This document shows, piece by piece, positions 16,238-24,464 of a DNA stretch of 64,000 nt (positions are counted from its first letter, which is position 1; each line of letters starts with the position of its first letter). The DNA comes from Sphingomonas bisphenolicum. Its GTDB lineage: Bacteria > Pseudomonadota > Alphaproteobacteria > Sphingomonadales > Sphingomonadaceae. The position numbers and the translations under genes are program-made. Below the pieces are notes generated by a model. The model was not told the DNA's origin and did no database searches. It saw nothing but the letters and a program-made list of their open reading frames with translations. The stretch covers positions 3,317,501-3,381,500 of the forward strand of contig NZ_AP018817.1 in the NCBI RefSeq assembly GCF_024349785.1. Reading direction: 5' to 3'.

Positions 16238-17638
16238 TCAGACCAGCCCGGTCAGATAATAGACCGCAATCACGACGAAGACGGTCACCGTCTTGATCAG
16301 CGTCAGCGCGAATATGTCCTTATAGGCCTGGCGATGGGTGAGGCCCGTCACCGCCAGCAGGGTGATGACCGCGCCATTATGCGGCAGGCTGTCCATGCCG
16401 CCCGACGCCATGGAGGCGACGCGATGCAGCACTTCGCGCGGGATGCCCGCCGCATCGCCCGCCGCCGCGAACTGCTCCGCCATTGCCGCCAGCGCGATCG
16501 ACAGGCCGCCCGACGCCGATCCGGTGATGCCGGCGAGCGAGGTCACGGTGATGGCTTCGTTGACCAGCGGATTGGGGATCGCCCGCAGCGCCTCCTTGAC
16601 GACCAGAAAGCCCGGCAGCGCCGCGATCACTGCGCCGAACCCATATTCGACCGCCGTGTTCATCCCCGCCAGCAGGGCGCCACCGACCGCCGCCTTCGAT
16701 CCCTCGGCAAAGCGCTTCGCCACGGTGCGGAAGGCGAAGAGCAGGATCGTGCCGATGCCCAGCAGCAAGGCGCCCTCCACCGCCCAGAGCGCCGAAACCT
16801 GCGCGACCTTCACCGCGACCGGTTCCACCATGCCGGGCAGCGACAGCATCACCTCTTCCCCCGCCACCCAGCGCGGGATGGCGAGCGTCAGCAGCAGGTT
16901 GCCCACCCCCACCACGACCAGCGGCAGCAGCGCGATCAGCGGATGCACACGCACCTCCCCCTCGATCGCTTCCGGTTCGTTGACCAGCGTTTCGGGCGCG
17001 CCATAGCCCTCCCCCGCCGCCAGCATCGCCCGCCGCCGCCAGCCCAGATAGGCAAGGCCACTCACCGCGATAAAAACCGATCCGATCAGCCCCAGCACCG
17101 GCGCCGCCCATGTCGTCGTGCCGAAGAAGCTGGTCGGGATGATATTCTGGATCTGCGGCGTGCCGGGCAAGGCGTCCATGGTGAAGGTCAGCGCGCCCAG
17201 CCCGATGGTCGCTGGCACCAGCCGCTTGGGGATATCGGCGCGGCGAAACATCTCGGCCGCGAAGGGATAGACGGCGAAGACCGCGACGAACACCGACACG
17301 CCGCCATAGGTCAGCAGCGCCGTCACTGCCATGATCGCGGGGATCGCCCGCCCCGCGCCGATGACGCCGATCACCGCCGTGACGATCGCGCGGGAAAAGC
17401 CGGAAATCTCGACCAGCTTGCCGAACAGCGCCCCCAGCAGGAAGACCGGAAAATAAAGTTTGAGGAAACTCGCCACCTTTTCCATGAACAGGCCGGAAAA
17501 GGCGGCCGGGACCGCGGCAGGATCGGTCAGGAACACCGCCAGCATGGCCAGCAGCGGCGCCATCAGGATGACGCTCATGCCCCGATAGGCGGCGATCATC
17601 AACAATAGCAATGACAGGGCGGCGATCGCTACGGCCAT
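16238..17638 (-). CDS. GntP-family permease (gluconate/hydroxy acid:H+ symporter type)
   Basis: 466 residues with 12 or more hydrophobic segments. N-terminal AAYRGMSVILMAPLLAML, central PGTPQIQNIIPTSFFGT and C-terminal SGGMDSLPHNGAVITLL are features of the GntP family, which imports gluconate, hydroxybutyrate or similar organic acids with protons; the D-beta-hydroxybutyrate-permease-like branch fits the length and the lack of kinase neighbours. I chose the ATG at 17638 (MAVAIAALSLLLL); the longer frame would translate part of the adjacent repeat. Confidence 0.9.
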   Translation of the reverse strand: MAVAIAALSLLLLMIAAYRGMSVILMAPLLAMLAVFLTDPAAVPAAFSGLFMEKVASFLKLYFPVFLLGALFGKLVEISGFSRAIVTAVIGVIGAGRAIPAIMAVTALLTYGGVSVFVAVFAVYPFAAEMFRRADIPKRLVPATIGLGALTFTMDALPGTPQIQNIIPTSFFGTTTWAAPVLGLIGSVFIAVSGLAYLGWRRRAMLAAGEGYGAPETLVNEPEAIEGEVRVHPLIALLPLVVVGVGNLLLTLAIPRWVAGEEVMLSLPGMVEPVAVKVAQVSALWAVEGALLLGIGTILLFAFRTVAKRFAEGSKAAVGGALLAGMNTAVEYGFGAVIAALPGFLVVKEALRAIPNPLVNEAITVTSLAGITGSASGGLSIALAAMAEQFAAAGDAAGIPREVLHRVASMASGGMDSLPHNGAVITLLAVTGLTHRQAYKDIFALTLIKTVTVFVVIAVYYLTGLV

Positions 17639-17662
17639 ATTTTCATTCTCTCCCAAGCAACA

Positions 17663-17759
17663 CCGTTCACCCTGAGCGAAGTCGAAGGGCACCGCTGAAC
17701 GCAGTGAAGCGCCTTCGCTCCGCTCAGGCAAGGGCTTCGACTTCGCTCAGCCCGAACGG
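17663..17759. repeat. GTTCGCCCTGAGC-type dispersed inverted repeat, copy 1
   Basis: Begins CCGTTCACCCTGAGCGAAG and ends with the near-complement CTTCGCTCAGCCCGAACGG. The two arms enclose a diverged middle with CTTCGCTCCGCTCAGGCAAG. About 97 bp, lying upstream of the GntP-family gene. One of at least five clear copies in the window. Confidence 0.9.
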
Positions 17760-17929
17760 ATTGAATTTTCTCTACGCGCCTTGCTTTCCGCCCCCCTTTC
17801 CGCCATAGGCCCGCCTTCGCACGAACGCCGGGGTGACTCGGCGCAACTGCGGAGCATGACAGACGACAGCCGGAGGGGCGTTCCACATGGGGTGGGCGTC
17901 AGCGATCGGCCAACAGATGAGGTATATCC

Positions 17930-18370
17930 ATGGCTCTTTACGAGCATGTGTTCCTTGCGCGCCAGGATCTGGCACAGGCGCAGGTGGACGCGCTGGCGGA
18001 AATCGCCACCAAGATCGTCGAAGATAATCAGGGCAAGGTGACCAAGGTCGAGACCTGGGGCCTGCGCAGCCTGGCGTACAAGATCGCCAAGAACCGCAAG
18101 GCGCACTATGTGCAGCTGAACATCGACGCCCCCGGCAATGTGATCGCGGAACTGGAGCGCCAGACCCAGATCAACGAAGACATCATCCGCTACATGACCG
18201 TCAAGGTCGACGAGCTGGAAACCGGCCCGTCGGTGATGATGCGCAAGCAGGACCGCCCCGAGCGTGGTGATCGTGGTCCCCGCGGCGATCGTGGTGACCG
18301 TGGCCCCCGTGGCGACCGCGAAGATCGTGGCCCGCGCCGCGACCGCGAAGACGCCCCGGCTGCTGAATAA
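17930..18370 (+). CDS. rpsF: 30S ribosomal protein S6 with Arg-Gly-Asp-rich tail
   Basis: 146 residues. Core S6 fold occupies about residues 1-105 ([31 protein letters not shown]). The C-terminus beyond about residue 108 is a low-complexity tail made of [25 protein letters not shown] repeats, longer than in E. coli. S6 binds S18 on the platform of the small subunit. First gene of the rpsF-rpsR-rplI operon; 13 nt separate it from rpsR. The roughly 170-nt leader upstream may host the S6:S18 autoregulatory element, but I could not fold it. Confidence 0.97.
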   Translation: MALYEHVFLARQDLAQAQVDALAEIATKIVEDNQGKVTKVETWGLRSLAYKIAKNRKAHYVQLNIDAPGNVIAELERQTQINEDIIRYMTVKVDELETGPSVMMRKQDRPERGDRGPRGDRGDRGPRGDREDRGPRRDREDAPAAE

Positions 18371-18383
18371 GGAGATCTGAGAC

Positions 18384-18608
18384 ATGGCACGCCCGTTTTT
18401 CCGCCGCCGCAAGAGCTGCCCCTTCGCCGCCAAGGATGCGCCGAAGATCGATTATAAGGACGTCCGTCTGCTGCAGGGCTTCGTGTCCGAGCGCGGCAAG
18501 ATCGTCCCCAGCCGCATCACGGCCGTTTCGGCCAAGAAGCAGCGCGAACTGGCCCAGGCCATCAAGCGCGCCCGTCACCTGGGCCTCCTGCCCTACATCG
18601 TGAAGTAA
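18384..18608 (+). CDS. rpsR: 30S ribosomal protein S18
   Basis: 74 residues, typical length. RRRKSCPF near the start, then [19 protein letters not shown] and the C-terminal [24 protein letters not shown]-binding helix are conserved. It forms a heterodimer with S6 on the 30S platform. AAGGAGATCTGAG lies upstream with good spacing. Middle gene of the operon. Confidence 0.98.
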   Translation: MARPFFRRRKSCPFAAKDAPKIDYKDVRLLQGFVSERGKIVPSRITAVSAKKQRELAQAIKRARHLGLLPYIVK

Positions 18609-18622
18609 GGGAGTAGAAACCC

Positions 18623-19225
18623 ATGGAAATCATCCTGCTCGAACGCATCGAGAAGCTGGGCGCAATCGGCGACGTCGTCACCGTCAAGGACGGTTACGCA
18701 CGTAACTTCCTGCTGCCCAACAAGAAGGCGCTGCGCTCCAACAACGCCAACAAGAAGGTCTTCGAAGCCAACCGCGCGAAGATCGAGGCCGACAACGCCG
18801 CCCGTCGCACGGACGCCGAACAGGCTGCCGAAGGCGTCAACGGCAAGCAGATCGTCCTGATCCGCCAGTCGTCGAACGCCGGCCATCTTTATGGCTCGGT
18901 CGCCGTCCGTGACGTCGTCGAAGCGCTGCATGCCGATGGCGTGACCAACGTCACCAAGGCGATGGTCGTGCTGGAACGCCCGATCAAGACGCTCGGCGTC
19001 TTCGACGTCAAGGTCGCGCTGCACCCCGAAGTTGCCGTGACGATCACCGTCAACGTCGCGCGTTCGCCGGAAGAAGCCGAACTGCAGTCGCAGGGCGTGG
19101 ACGTGATGGCCGACCTGTTCGAAAAGGACGAGAGCGGCTTCACCGAAGATTATGATCCCAACGCGGAGCCGGGCGAAATCGCTGCGGTCGCGAGCGACGA
19201 AGAAGAGGCGGCTGAAGAAGCCTGA
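18623..19225 (+). CDS. rplI: 50S ribosomal protein L9 with acidic C-terminal extension
   Basis: 200 residues against about 150 in E. coli. N-domain MEIILLERIEKLGAIGDVVTVKDGYARNFLLP is canonical; the C-domain ends around residue 165, followed by an acidic extension (DLFEKDESGFTEDYD... ending EEEAAEEA) common in sphingomonads. L9 binds 23S rRNA near the L1 stalk and helps keep reading frame. Last gene of the operon, followed by a terminator. Confidence 0.97.
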   Translation: MEIILLERIEKLGAIGDVVTVKDGYARNFLLPNKKALRSNNANKKVFEANRAKIEADNAARRTDAEQAAEGVNGKQIVLIRQSSNAGHLYGSVAVRDVVEALHADGVTNVTKAMVVLERPIKTLGVFDVKVALHPEVAVTITVNVARSPEEAELQSQGVDVMADLFEKDESGFTEDYDPNAEPGEIAAVASDEEEAAEEA

Positions 19226-19249
19226 ATTCTTCCGACAGGATCGAACGAG

Positions 19250-19279
19250 AAAGCCGCCCCGCAACGGGCGGCTTTTTTG
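19250..19279 (+). terminator. Rho-independent terminator of rpsF-rpsR-rplI
   Basis: AAAGCCGCCC (19250-19259) and GGGCGGCTTT (19266-19275), with loop CGCAAC and a six-T run to 19278. Confidence 0.92.
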
Positions 19280-19353
19280 TTGGGCGCGATTGGCGGTGGA
19301 TTTGGGTGGGTAGGCGACCGTTGGCTTTTAGGCAGGCGAGAAGATTGTGAGCG

Positions 19354-19713
19354 TCAGGGTTTGTCAACAACTGGGCGCGGCACCCAGATTGTGCATGATA
19401 ACCCGGTGCTAGCCTGTTCTCCGTTAGACAGCTGAATACGCTTGAAGCAACCGCCAAGCGGAAACTCCCGGCTAAGCCAGCGGCCCTCGGGGGTGTCTTG
19501 CTCGTAAGGACGGACACCTGCGCCTTCCAGAAATGTCCAGAGATGAGCGGCCGTGTCACCAACGCAAATATATTTGTGGCTGTCGTCTGTGTCGGTCACT
19601 TCTCCCGCCGCCACCGCATCTTCCAGGCACGCTTCAGTTAGTCCGGGCACCTTTTCAGGAAAGACCGCTGGGGCATCATTGGCGAGTAGCAGGGCAGCGG
19701 CAAAGATCAGCAT
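19354..19713 (-). CDS. Exported hypothetical protein (119 aa)
   Basis: Begins MLIFAAALLLANDAPA, a short Sec signal peptide with cleavage near APA-VF. The mature part has four Cys (EACLEDA, YICVGD, GGCFKR, LSCTIW), which would allow two disulfides, and a WTFLEGAGVRPYEQ stretch. No domain recognised. The local base composition is less GC-rich than the surroundings, which hints at recent acquisition. No clear ribosome-binding site is visible. Confidence 0.6.
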   Translation of the reverse strand: MLIFAAALLLANDAPAVFPEKVPGLTEACLEDAVAAGEVTDTDDSHKYICVGDTAAHLWTFLEGAGVRPYEQDTPEGRWLSREFPLGGCFKRIQLSNGEQASTGLSCTIWVPRPVVDKP

Positions 19714-19974
19714 AGGTTTTCAACTCACGCTAGGTCTGGTGATACCAACAGCAGGGGAGCGAACCCGCGCCTTCACCTCCCAGCGCGGATCGCTGCGACG
19801 ATACCTCTACCAATCCCGTCACGCTGCAGACCCATTTAGCCGGAAAATTGATCGTGCGGCAACGTCCGCTTTCGAGCTAAGCAGTTGGTGATGCGTACGG
19901 CCACCAATGGTCGATAGCGGACAAAGAAGGCCGGAGGATCGCTCCCCCGGCCCGTCATTCCGACATGCGCGCGA
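19714..19974. other. Intergenic stretch with no recognised element
   Basis: 261 bases between the exported protein and the end of the siderophore receptor gene. Only short shadow frames occur. A weak hairpin (CGGAGGATCGCTCCCCCGGCC near 19931-19951) is downstream of the receptor stop on its strand and may end its transcript. Confidence 0.4.
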
Positions 19975-22113
19975 TCAGAATTTATAATTGGCGCTGATCG
20001 TGAAGTTGCGCGGGGCGCCGTAGCGATACTGGCTGAAGAAGCCCATCTGGCTGTAATATGTCTTGTCGAACAGATTTTCGACATTCGCCTGCAACTGCAA
20101 CTGCTCGGTCACTGCATAGCGCGCCATCAGGCTGACCAGCGTATAGCCGTCCTGCTGGAAGCGGAAGGGTGCCGCGGTCACCGGGTTCAGACCTTCCGAA
20201 TAGGCCTTGCTGCGGAAATTGACGCCGCCGCCGACGGTCAGGCCGGTCAGCGCGCCCGGCAGGTCGTAGGTGGTGAAGATCTTCAGCAACTTGCGCGGCT
20301 GGGTCGTGTTCGCGGCGACGCCGTCGCCATCCTCCGCCTTGAACTGGCTGTAGCTGGCGTTGAGGTTCCAGCCCGGCAACGGCTGGCCGGTGGCTTCGAT
20401 TTCGAAGCCCTTGCTGGTCACCCCCTGCGCCGCGACATAGGTCTGCTGCGGGCCGCTGGGGGTGGTGATGATCTCGCCGATCTGGCCGACATTATCCTGT
20501 TCGATGCGGAACAGCGCGACCGAGGTCTGGAGCGCATCGCCGAAAAAGCGGCTCTTCAGGCCGATCTCATAGGCATTGCCGTCGAGCGGATCGAGCAGGT
20601 TCAGATTGCGGTCGTACAGATTCTGCGGCTGGAAGATTTTGGTGAAGCTGGCATAGACGCGATGGTCGGGCGTCACGTCATAGAGCGCGCCGACATAGGG
20701 GATGAACACATTGTCGTCGCCATAGTCGCTGGGTCCGCTCCAGGCGAAGCCCTTCTGGTTCCAGCTCGACAGGCGACCGCCCAGGATGATTTTGAACGGA
20801 TCGGCGACGTTCAGGCGGAAAGCGCCATAATAGCCGGTCTGTTCGATCCGCTCCTGCTCGTTCCGGGTCGGCGTCGTACCCCATGTCGGCTCATCGAAAT
20901 CCGCACCGCCCGAACCGATGACCGGCACGTTGGTCGGCCAGGGGAAAGGCGCCGCATAATTGTCGGTATGGCGTTTCAACACGCTGTGCAGCGCGCCCAG
21001 CACCACTTCATGATCGCGCCCGAACAGGCTGACCTCCCCCTTCAACTGCGCATCGAAGCTGTTCTGGATGCTGATGCCCTCGGCCTTGTAGGGATTGCTA
21101 TATTCGATCGTGCCGGTCGCCTTGTCGACATTACCGTACAGATAGAGAAGCTCGCTCGAATTGGTGGTCCGCAACCGGTTGTAATTGACGGTGATGTTCC
21201 ACTTGTCGCCAATGTCCTGCCGGATGGTGGCGAAGATATTCTGGTTGGTCGTGTTCCAGTGGGTCCAGTCCGCCGCCGTACTCTGCGACCGGGCCAGATC
21301 GGTGGTCGTGCCATCGGTGTAGAAGGTCGGCAGCGCCCCCCAGGTCGCGCCCTTGGGCTTGCTGTCCTGATGGCTCATACCGACGCGGACCAGCGTGCTG
21401 TCGGTCAGGTCAGCGTCAACCACGCCGTACAGCACCCACTTCTTCTTTTTCTGGAGGTCGATATAGCTTTCGCCCTCCTCGTAGCGGCCGACCAGCCGCG
21501 CGCGGATGCGCCCATAGGCGGTCAGCGCGCCGCCGACATCGGCCGACACGCGCCAGGTGTTCCAGCTGCCAATGCTGGCATTGACATAGCCGGTCAGGTC
21601 GGTGGCGTCGGCATGTTTGCGAACCAGATTGACCGAGGCGGACGGATCGCCGGCGCCCGACAGCAGCCCGGTCGCGCCGCGCACGATCTCGACCCGTTCG
21701 TAGATCGACACGTCGATGCTGGTTTCGCCATTGCCGCCCGCCAGCGTCCAGGCCGCCGGCACGCCATCGACCTGCGTGTTGCGGATTTCGAAACCGCGCG
21801 CGTAGAAATTATTGCGGACATCGTCGACTTCGTTGGCGGACACGCCGACGCTGTTGACGATGACATCCTTGATGCTGATCAGATTCTGATCGAGGATGCG
21901 CTGGGCGGTCATGATGCTGACCGACTGCGGCGTTTCCTGCACGGTCAGGCCCAGGCCGGTCGCCGTGTCGATCTTGTTGGGCAGGGTATAGGTGCCGGTG
22001 ACGACGATCTCGTCCTCCACCGGCGCGGCATCGGCGGGCGCCTGGGCAGCGGCCGGCATGGCGCCGAACGCGGCGAGCGACGCGCTCAGCAGAAAGGAAA
22101 ATTTGCGGATCAT
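19975..22113 (-). CDS. TonB-dependent siderophore receptor
   Basis: 712 residues: signal peptide (cleavage near AAA-QAPADA), TonB-box-like EDEIVVTGTY, plug domain with VQETPQSVSIMTAQRILDQN (the TonB-siderophore signature region) and a 22-strand barrel ending in aromatic F (NFTISANYKF). Members import ferric siderophores such as coprogen or ferrichrome; the ligand is not readable from sequence. I chose the ATG at 22113 because the signal peptide starts there. A palindrome about 95-130 bp upstream is a candidate iron-responsive operator. Confidence 0.92.
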   Translation of the reverse strand: MIRKFSFLLSASLAAFGAMPAAAQAPADAAPVEDEIVVTGTYTLPNKIDTATGLGLTVQETPQSVSIMTAQRILDQNLISIKDVIVNSVGVSANEVDDVRNNFYARGFEIRNTQVDGVPAAWTLAGGNGETSIDVSIYERVEIVRGATGLLSGAGDPSASVNLVRKHADATDLTGYVNASIGSWNTWRVSADVGGALTAYGRIRARLVGRYEEGESYIDLQKKKKWVLYGVVDADLTDSTLVRVGMSHQDSKPKGATWGALPTFYTDGTTTDLARSQSTAADWTHWNTTNQNIFATIRQDIGDKWNITVNYNRLRTTNSSELLYLYGNVDKATGTIEYSNPYKAEGISIQNSFDAQLKGEVSLFGRDHEVVLGALHSVLKRHTDNYAAPFPWPTNVPVIGSGGADFDEPTWGTTPTRNEQERIEQTGYYGAFRLNVADPFKIILGGRLSSWNQKGFAWSGPSDYGDDNVFIPYVGALYDVTPDHRVYASFTKIFQPQNLYDRNLNLLDPLDGNAYEIGLKSRFFGDALQTSVALFRIEQDNVGQIGEIITTPSGPQQTYVAAQGVTSKGFEIEATGQPLPGWNLNASYSQFKAEDGDGVAANTTQPRKLLKIFTTYDLPGALTGLTVGGGVNFRSKAYSEGLNPVTAAPFRFQQDGYTLVSLMARYAVTEQLQLQANVENLFDKTYYSQMGFFSQYRYGAPRNFTISANYKF

Positions 22114-22207
22114 CAAGAGGCCCCCGGCGTGAAATGCGATGCCGCCTTCGCACATCAGGCCAAAACTGAGCCTGCGGCAGCATCCTTGCGGGGAGGCCGA
22201 TATAATT

Positions 22208-22238
22208 GTTAATAATGTTTCGCAACATCATTATTAAC
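22208..22238. promoter_or_regulatory. AT-rich palindrome upstream of the siderophore receptor
   Basis: GTTAATAATG (22208-22217) and CATTATTAAC (22229-22238) are perfect 10-bp arms; an inner ATGTT-TCGC-AACAT hairpin fills the centre. It is the most AT-rich spot in the area and lies about 95 bp before the receptor start, so it is a good operator candidate for an iron regulator (Fur, Irr or RirA type), though it does not match one consensus exactly. Confidence 0.5.
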
Positions 22239-22292
22239 CGTGCGCTGACTTGGCGCCCTCATTTTGCGATAGCGTCGCATTTGCGTCACACA

Positions 22293-22601
22293 TTATCGAT
22301 CATTCCCGCGCCTGCGTCGCGTCTCCCAACCCTTTTTCGCCGCCGCCGACCGATCCGCCGCTGTCCGTCCTGCCGACGCCGCGCCACCCTTTCGTCCGCC
22401 CTTGCGCGACGATCCACGAGTATCGGGCCTGCCCCGACCGGAACCGGACCTGTTGCCGCCCCCCGATTCCTTGTTGACCGTGGCCCAGGCGCGTCGTTCG
22501 GCCTCGTCCTTCGACACGCCGCGATCCTCATAGCCCTCCTCGATATGGTGCGCCTTGCGCTTCTGCTTGTCGGTGTAGCTGCCCTTGTCACCCTGCCGCA
22601 T
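22293..22601 (-). CDS. Small basic hydrophilic protein (plasmid-stabilisation-like)
   Basis: 102 residues: MRQGDKGSYTDKQKRKAHHI, then EEGYEDRGVSKDEAERRAWATVNKE, then a Gly/Arg/Ser-rich tail with RKGGRKGG and AAAKKGWETRRRR. The N-terminal half matches a family often annotated as plasmid stabilisation protein and frequently found in general-stress regulons (from memory). Start at 22601 has AAGGAG with 7-nt spacing. It is divergent from the next small gene, with EcfG-like promoter sequences between them. Confidence 0.75.
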   Translation of the reverse strand: MRQGDKGSYTDKQKRKAHHIEEGYEDRGVSKDEAERRAWATVNKESGGGNRSGSGRGRPDTRGSSRKGGRKGGAASAGRTAADRSAAAKKGWETRRRRGNDR

Positions 22602-22634
22602 GACCCATCTCCTTCGTCGCCCCGCACCGCTTCC

Positions 22635-22659
22635 AACACGCCGTCCCCATCCCGGTTCA
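22635..22659 (-). promoter_or_regulatory. Possible EcfG-type promoter for the small basic protein gene
   Basis: On the minus strand TGAAC (22659-22655), 16-nt spacer, TGTT (22638-22635). One mismatch per box to GGAAC-N16-CGTT. Start site would lie about 27 nt before the ATG at 22601. Confidence 0.4.
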
Positions 22660-22687
22660 CATCGATCCGCTATCGTCACGATGCAGC

Positions 22688-22712
22688 GGAACGGCCGCTG
22701 CCCACGCGCGTT
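22688..22712 (+). promoter_or_regulatory. EcfG-type general-stress promoter
   Basis: GGAAC (22688-22692), 16-nt spacer, CGTT (22709-22712): an exact match to the alphaproteobacterial sigma-EcfG consensus. Transcription would begin about 6-8 bases later, almost at the ATG at 22721, implying a leaderless or near-leaderless mRNA. Confidence 0.65.
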
Positions 22713-22720
22713 CGACCTGC

Positions 22721-23068
22721 ATGGAAAACCGCACGCTCATCGAACGTCTGGCGCGCCATCTCGCCGCGGCGCATCCGGACGACTGGTCGTCCAGGATCGA
22801 GGACGCAGCCAGCATCCTCGCTATGCTGAAGGAACCCGACGCCGCGATGCGGGCGGCTGGTGACACAGGCATATGGAGCGCGATGATCGATGCCGCGCTG
22901 CGCGAGCGCTGGGCGATCGCCCAGGCAACCACCGATCCGGCCGCCGCCGACCCGGTCGATTCGGGCGGATCGGACGAAGAAGGCGAGATCAGACTGACAT
23001 CCGATGCGGTCGGGCATGACCGGGCGGACTGGGTCCATCTGCATCACGGGCAGGAGAAGACTATATGA
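22721..23068 (+). CDS. Small acidic hypothetical protein
   Basis: 115 residues, MENRTLIERLARHLAAAHPDDWSSRIED..., acidic tail with GGSDEEGEIRLTSDAVGHDRADW. Soluble, helical N-terminal half. No ribosome-binding site precedes the ATG, and a consensus EcfG promoter ends 9 bases upstream, so it may be translated from a leaderless message. Overlaps the next gene by ATGA. Unknown function, probably stress-related by promoter. Confidence 0.7.
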   Translation: MENRTLIERLARHLAAAHPDDWSSRIEDAASILAMLKEPDAAMRAAGDTGIWSAMIDAALRERWAIAQATTDPAAADPVDSGGSDEEGEIRLTSDAVGHDRADWVHLHHGQEKTI

Positions 23069-23298
23069 AGGGGCTGTTGAAGCTGGCGATCGTCACGGGG
23101 CTTGGCGCCTTTGCGATCAAGGGATGGCGCGACTGGATGGGTGACGCCGCCGCGCCGGACGATCGCGGCCCGGTAGGATCATCGGGCGTGGTCCGCGACG
23201 CCGGACCGCAACAGGGCGTGCCGCCCAGCGACTGGGACAAGGTGGACGAACAGTCCGACGAATCCTTCCCCGCAAGCGACCCGCCGGGCAACTATTGA
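23065..23298 (+). CDS. Small membrane-anchored protein with SDESFPASDPP tail
   Basis: 77 residues: a short hydrophobic N-terminus (MKGLLKLAIVTGLGAFAIKGW) and an acidic C-terminus DEQSDESFPASDPPGNY. The DESFPASDPP motif recurs at the C-terminus of many small stress-associated bacterial proteins (from memory). Coupled to the upstream gene through an ATGA overlap, thus likely under the same EcfG promoter. Function unknown. Confidence 0.75.
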   Translation: MKGLLKLAIVTGLGAFAIKGWRDWMGDAAAPDDRGPVGSSGVVRDAGPQQGVPPSDWDKVDEQSDESFPASDPPGNY

Positions 23299-23403
23299 CG
23301 CGCTATTACAGGATGGACGCGCTCCATTGCTCCCCCGATGCGCGCCCCCTATGAGACGAACGCAAGGACGGCATCGCCGCCCGCAACAGGGGATATCATA
23401 TCT

Positions 23404-24333
23404 ATGCCTTCGGGTCTGATCGCGCTGCTCGACGACGTGGCGGGCATCGCCAAGCTGGCGGCCACGTCGCTGGACGATGTAGCCGCCGCAGCCGGTCGGG
23501 CGGGCACCAAGGCGGCCGGCGTGGTGATCGACGATGCCGCGGTGACGCCCAAATATGTGATGGGCCTGACCCCCGACCGCGAATTGCCGATCATCTGGAA
23601 GATCGCCAAGGGATCGCTGCGCAACAAGCTGCTGTTCCTGCTGCCGGCCGCCCTGCTGCTGAGCGCCTTCGCGCCCTGGCTGCTGCCCCCGCTGCTGATG
23701 CTGGGCGGCGCCTTCCTCTGTTTCGAGGCGGTCGAAAAGCTGCTGGAGGCTATACAGGGCGGTCATGACGTCGCCGAGGAAGCGGTGGAGACGCACAGCT
23801 CCGTCGAACTGGAAAATCAGAAAGTATCGAGCGCGATCCGCACCGACTTCATCCTGTCGGGCGAAATCATGGCGATTGCGCTGGGCACGGTCGCGGCCGA
23901 GCCGGTGTGGGAACAGGCGCTGATCCTGGTCGTCGTCGCCATCCTCATCACTGCGGGCGTCTATGGCGTCGTCGGCCTGATCGTGAAGATGGACGATATC
24001 GGCCTGCATCTGGCCAAGAAGCAGGGCGCCGGCACGCAGGCGCTGGGCCGCGCGCTCGTGAAGGCGATGCCGGTGCTGATGGCGATCCTGTCCGTGGTCG
24101 GCACCGCGGCCATGCTGTGGGTCGGCGGCGGGCTGATCGTCCATGGCCTGCACGAATTCCACCTCGACCCGATCCCCGGCGCGATCCACCATGTCGCGCA
24201 AGGCGCGGCCCAGGCCATCCCCGCGATCGGCGGCCTGCTCGACTGGCTGGTCAACGCCATTGGCGGCGCGATCGTCGGGCTGGTGATCGGCGGGATCGTG
24301 GTGGGCGCGCTGCACCTGTTCAAGAAGCACTGA
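23404..24333 (+). CDS. DUF808 (YedI-type) inner-membrane protein
   Basis: 309 residues, starting MPSGLIALLDDVAGIAKLAATSLDDVAAAA, the characteristic opening of DUF808 proteins, then TPKYVMGLTPDRELPIIWKIAKGSLRNK, and about six hydrophobic segments from residue 75 to the end. The family is widespread, of unknown role. I chose the ATG at 23404 since the upstream 22 in-frame residues lack family sequence. It follows the small stress-type proteins in the same direction with a 105-bp gap. Confidence 0.88.
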   Translation: MPSGLIALLDDVAGIAKLAATSLDDVAAAAGRAGTKAAGVVIDDAAVTPKYVMGLTPDRELPIIWKIAKGSLRNKLLFLLPAALLLSAFAPWLLPPLLMLGGAFLCFEAVEKLLEAIQGGHDVAEEAVETHSSVELENQKVSSAIRTDFILSGEIMAIALGTVAAEPVWEQALILVVVAILITAGVYGVVGLIVKMDDIGLHLAKKQGAGTQALGRALVKAMPVLMAILSVVGTAAMLWVGGGLIVHGLHEFHLDPIPGAIHHVAQGAAQAIPAIGGLLDWLVNAIGGAIVGLVIGGIVVGALHLFKKH

Positions 24334-24362
24334 GGGCTTTAGGGGGGACGAATAACTTCACC

Positions 24363-24440
24363 TCCGTTTGTTTCGAACTTAGTCGAGAAACGTAAAGCGC
24401 AGTGCTATCCGCTCCGCGACTTCGCTCGAAGCGAACGGAA
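24363..24440. repeat. Degenerate copy of the dispersed inverted repeat (copy 6)
   Basis: Right end CGACTTCGCTCGAAGCGAACGGA resembles the arm CTTCGCTCAGGGCGAACGGA of the family; the left side (CCGTTTGTTTCGAAC) is eroded. Immediately upstream of the MATE gene, leaving little room for its ribosome-binding site. Confidence 0.5.
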
Positions 24441-24464
24441 ACTCTCCCTCTCGGATTGCCCAAA

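Noticed and set aside
20662..22212. A 516-codon plus-strand frame opposite the siderophore receptor
   Set aside because: Shadow ORF with atypical composition; the receptor is unmistakable.
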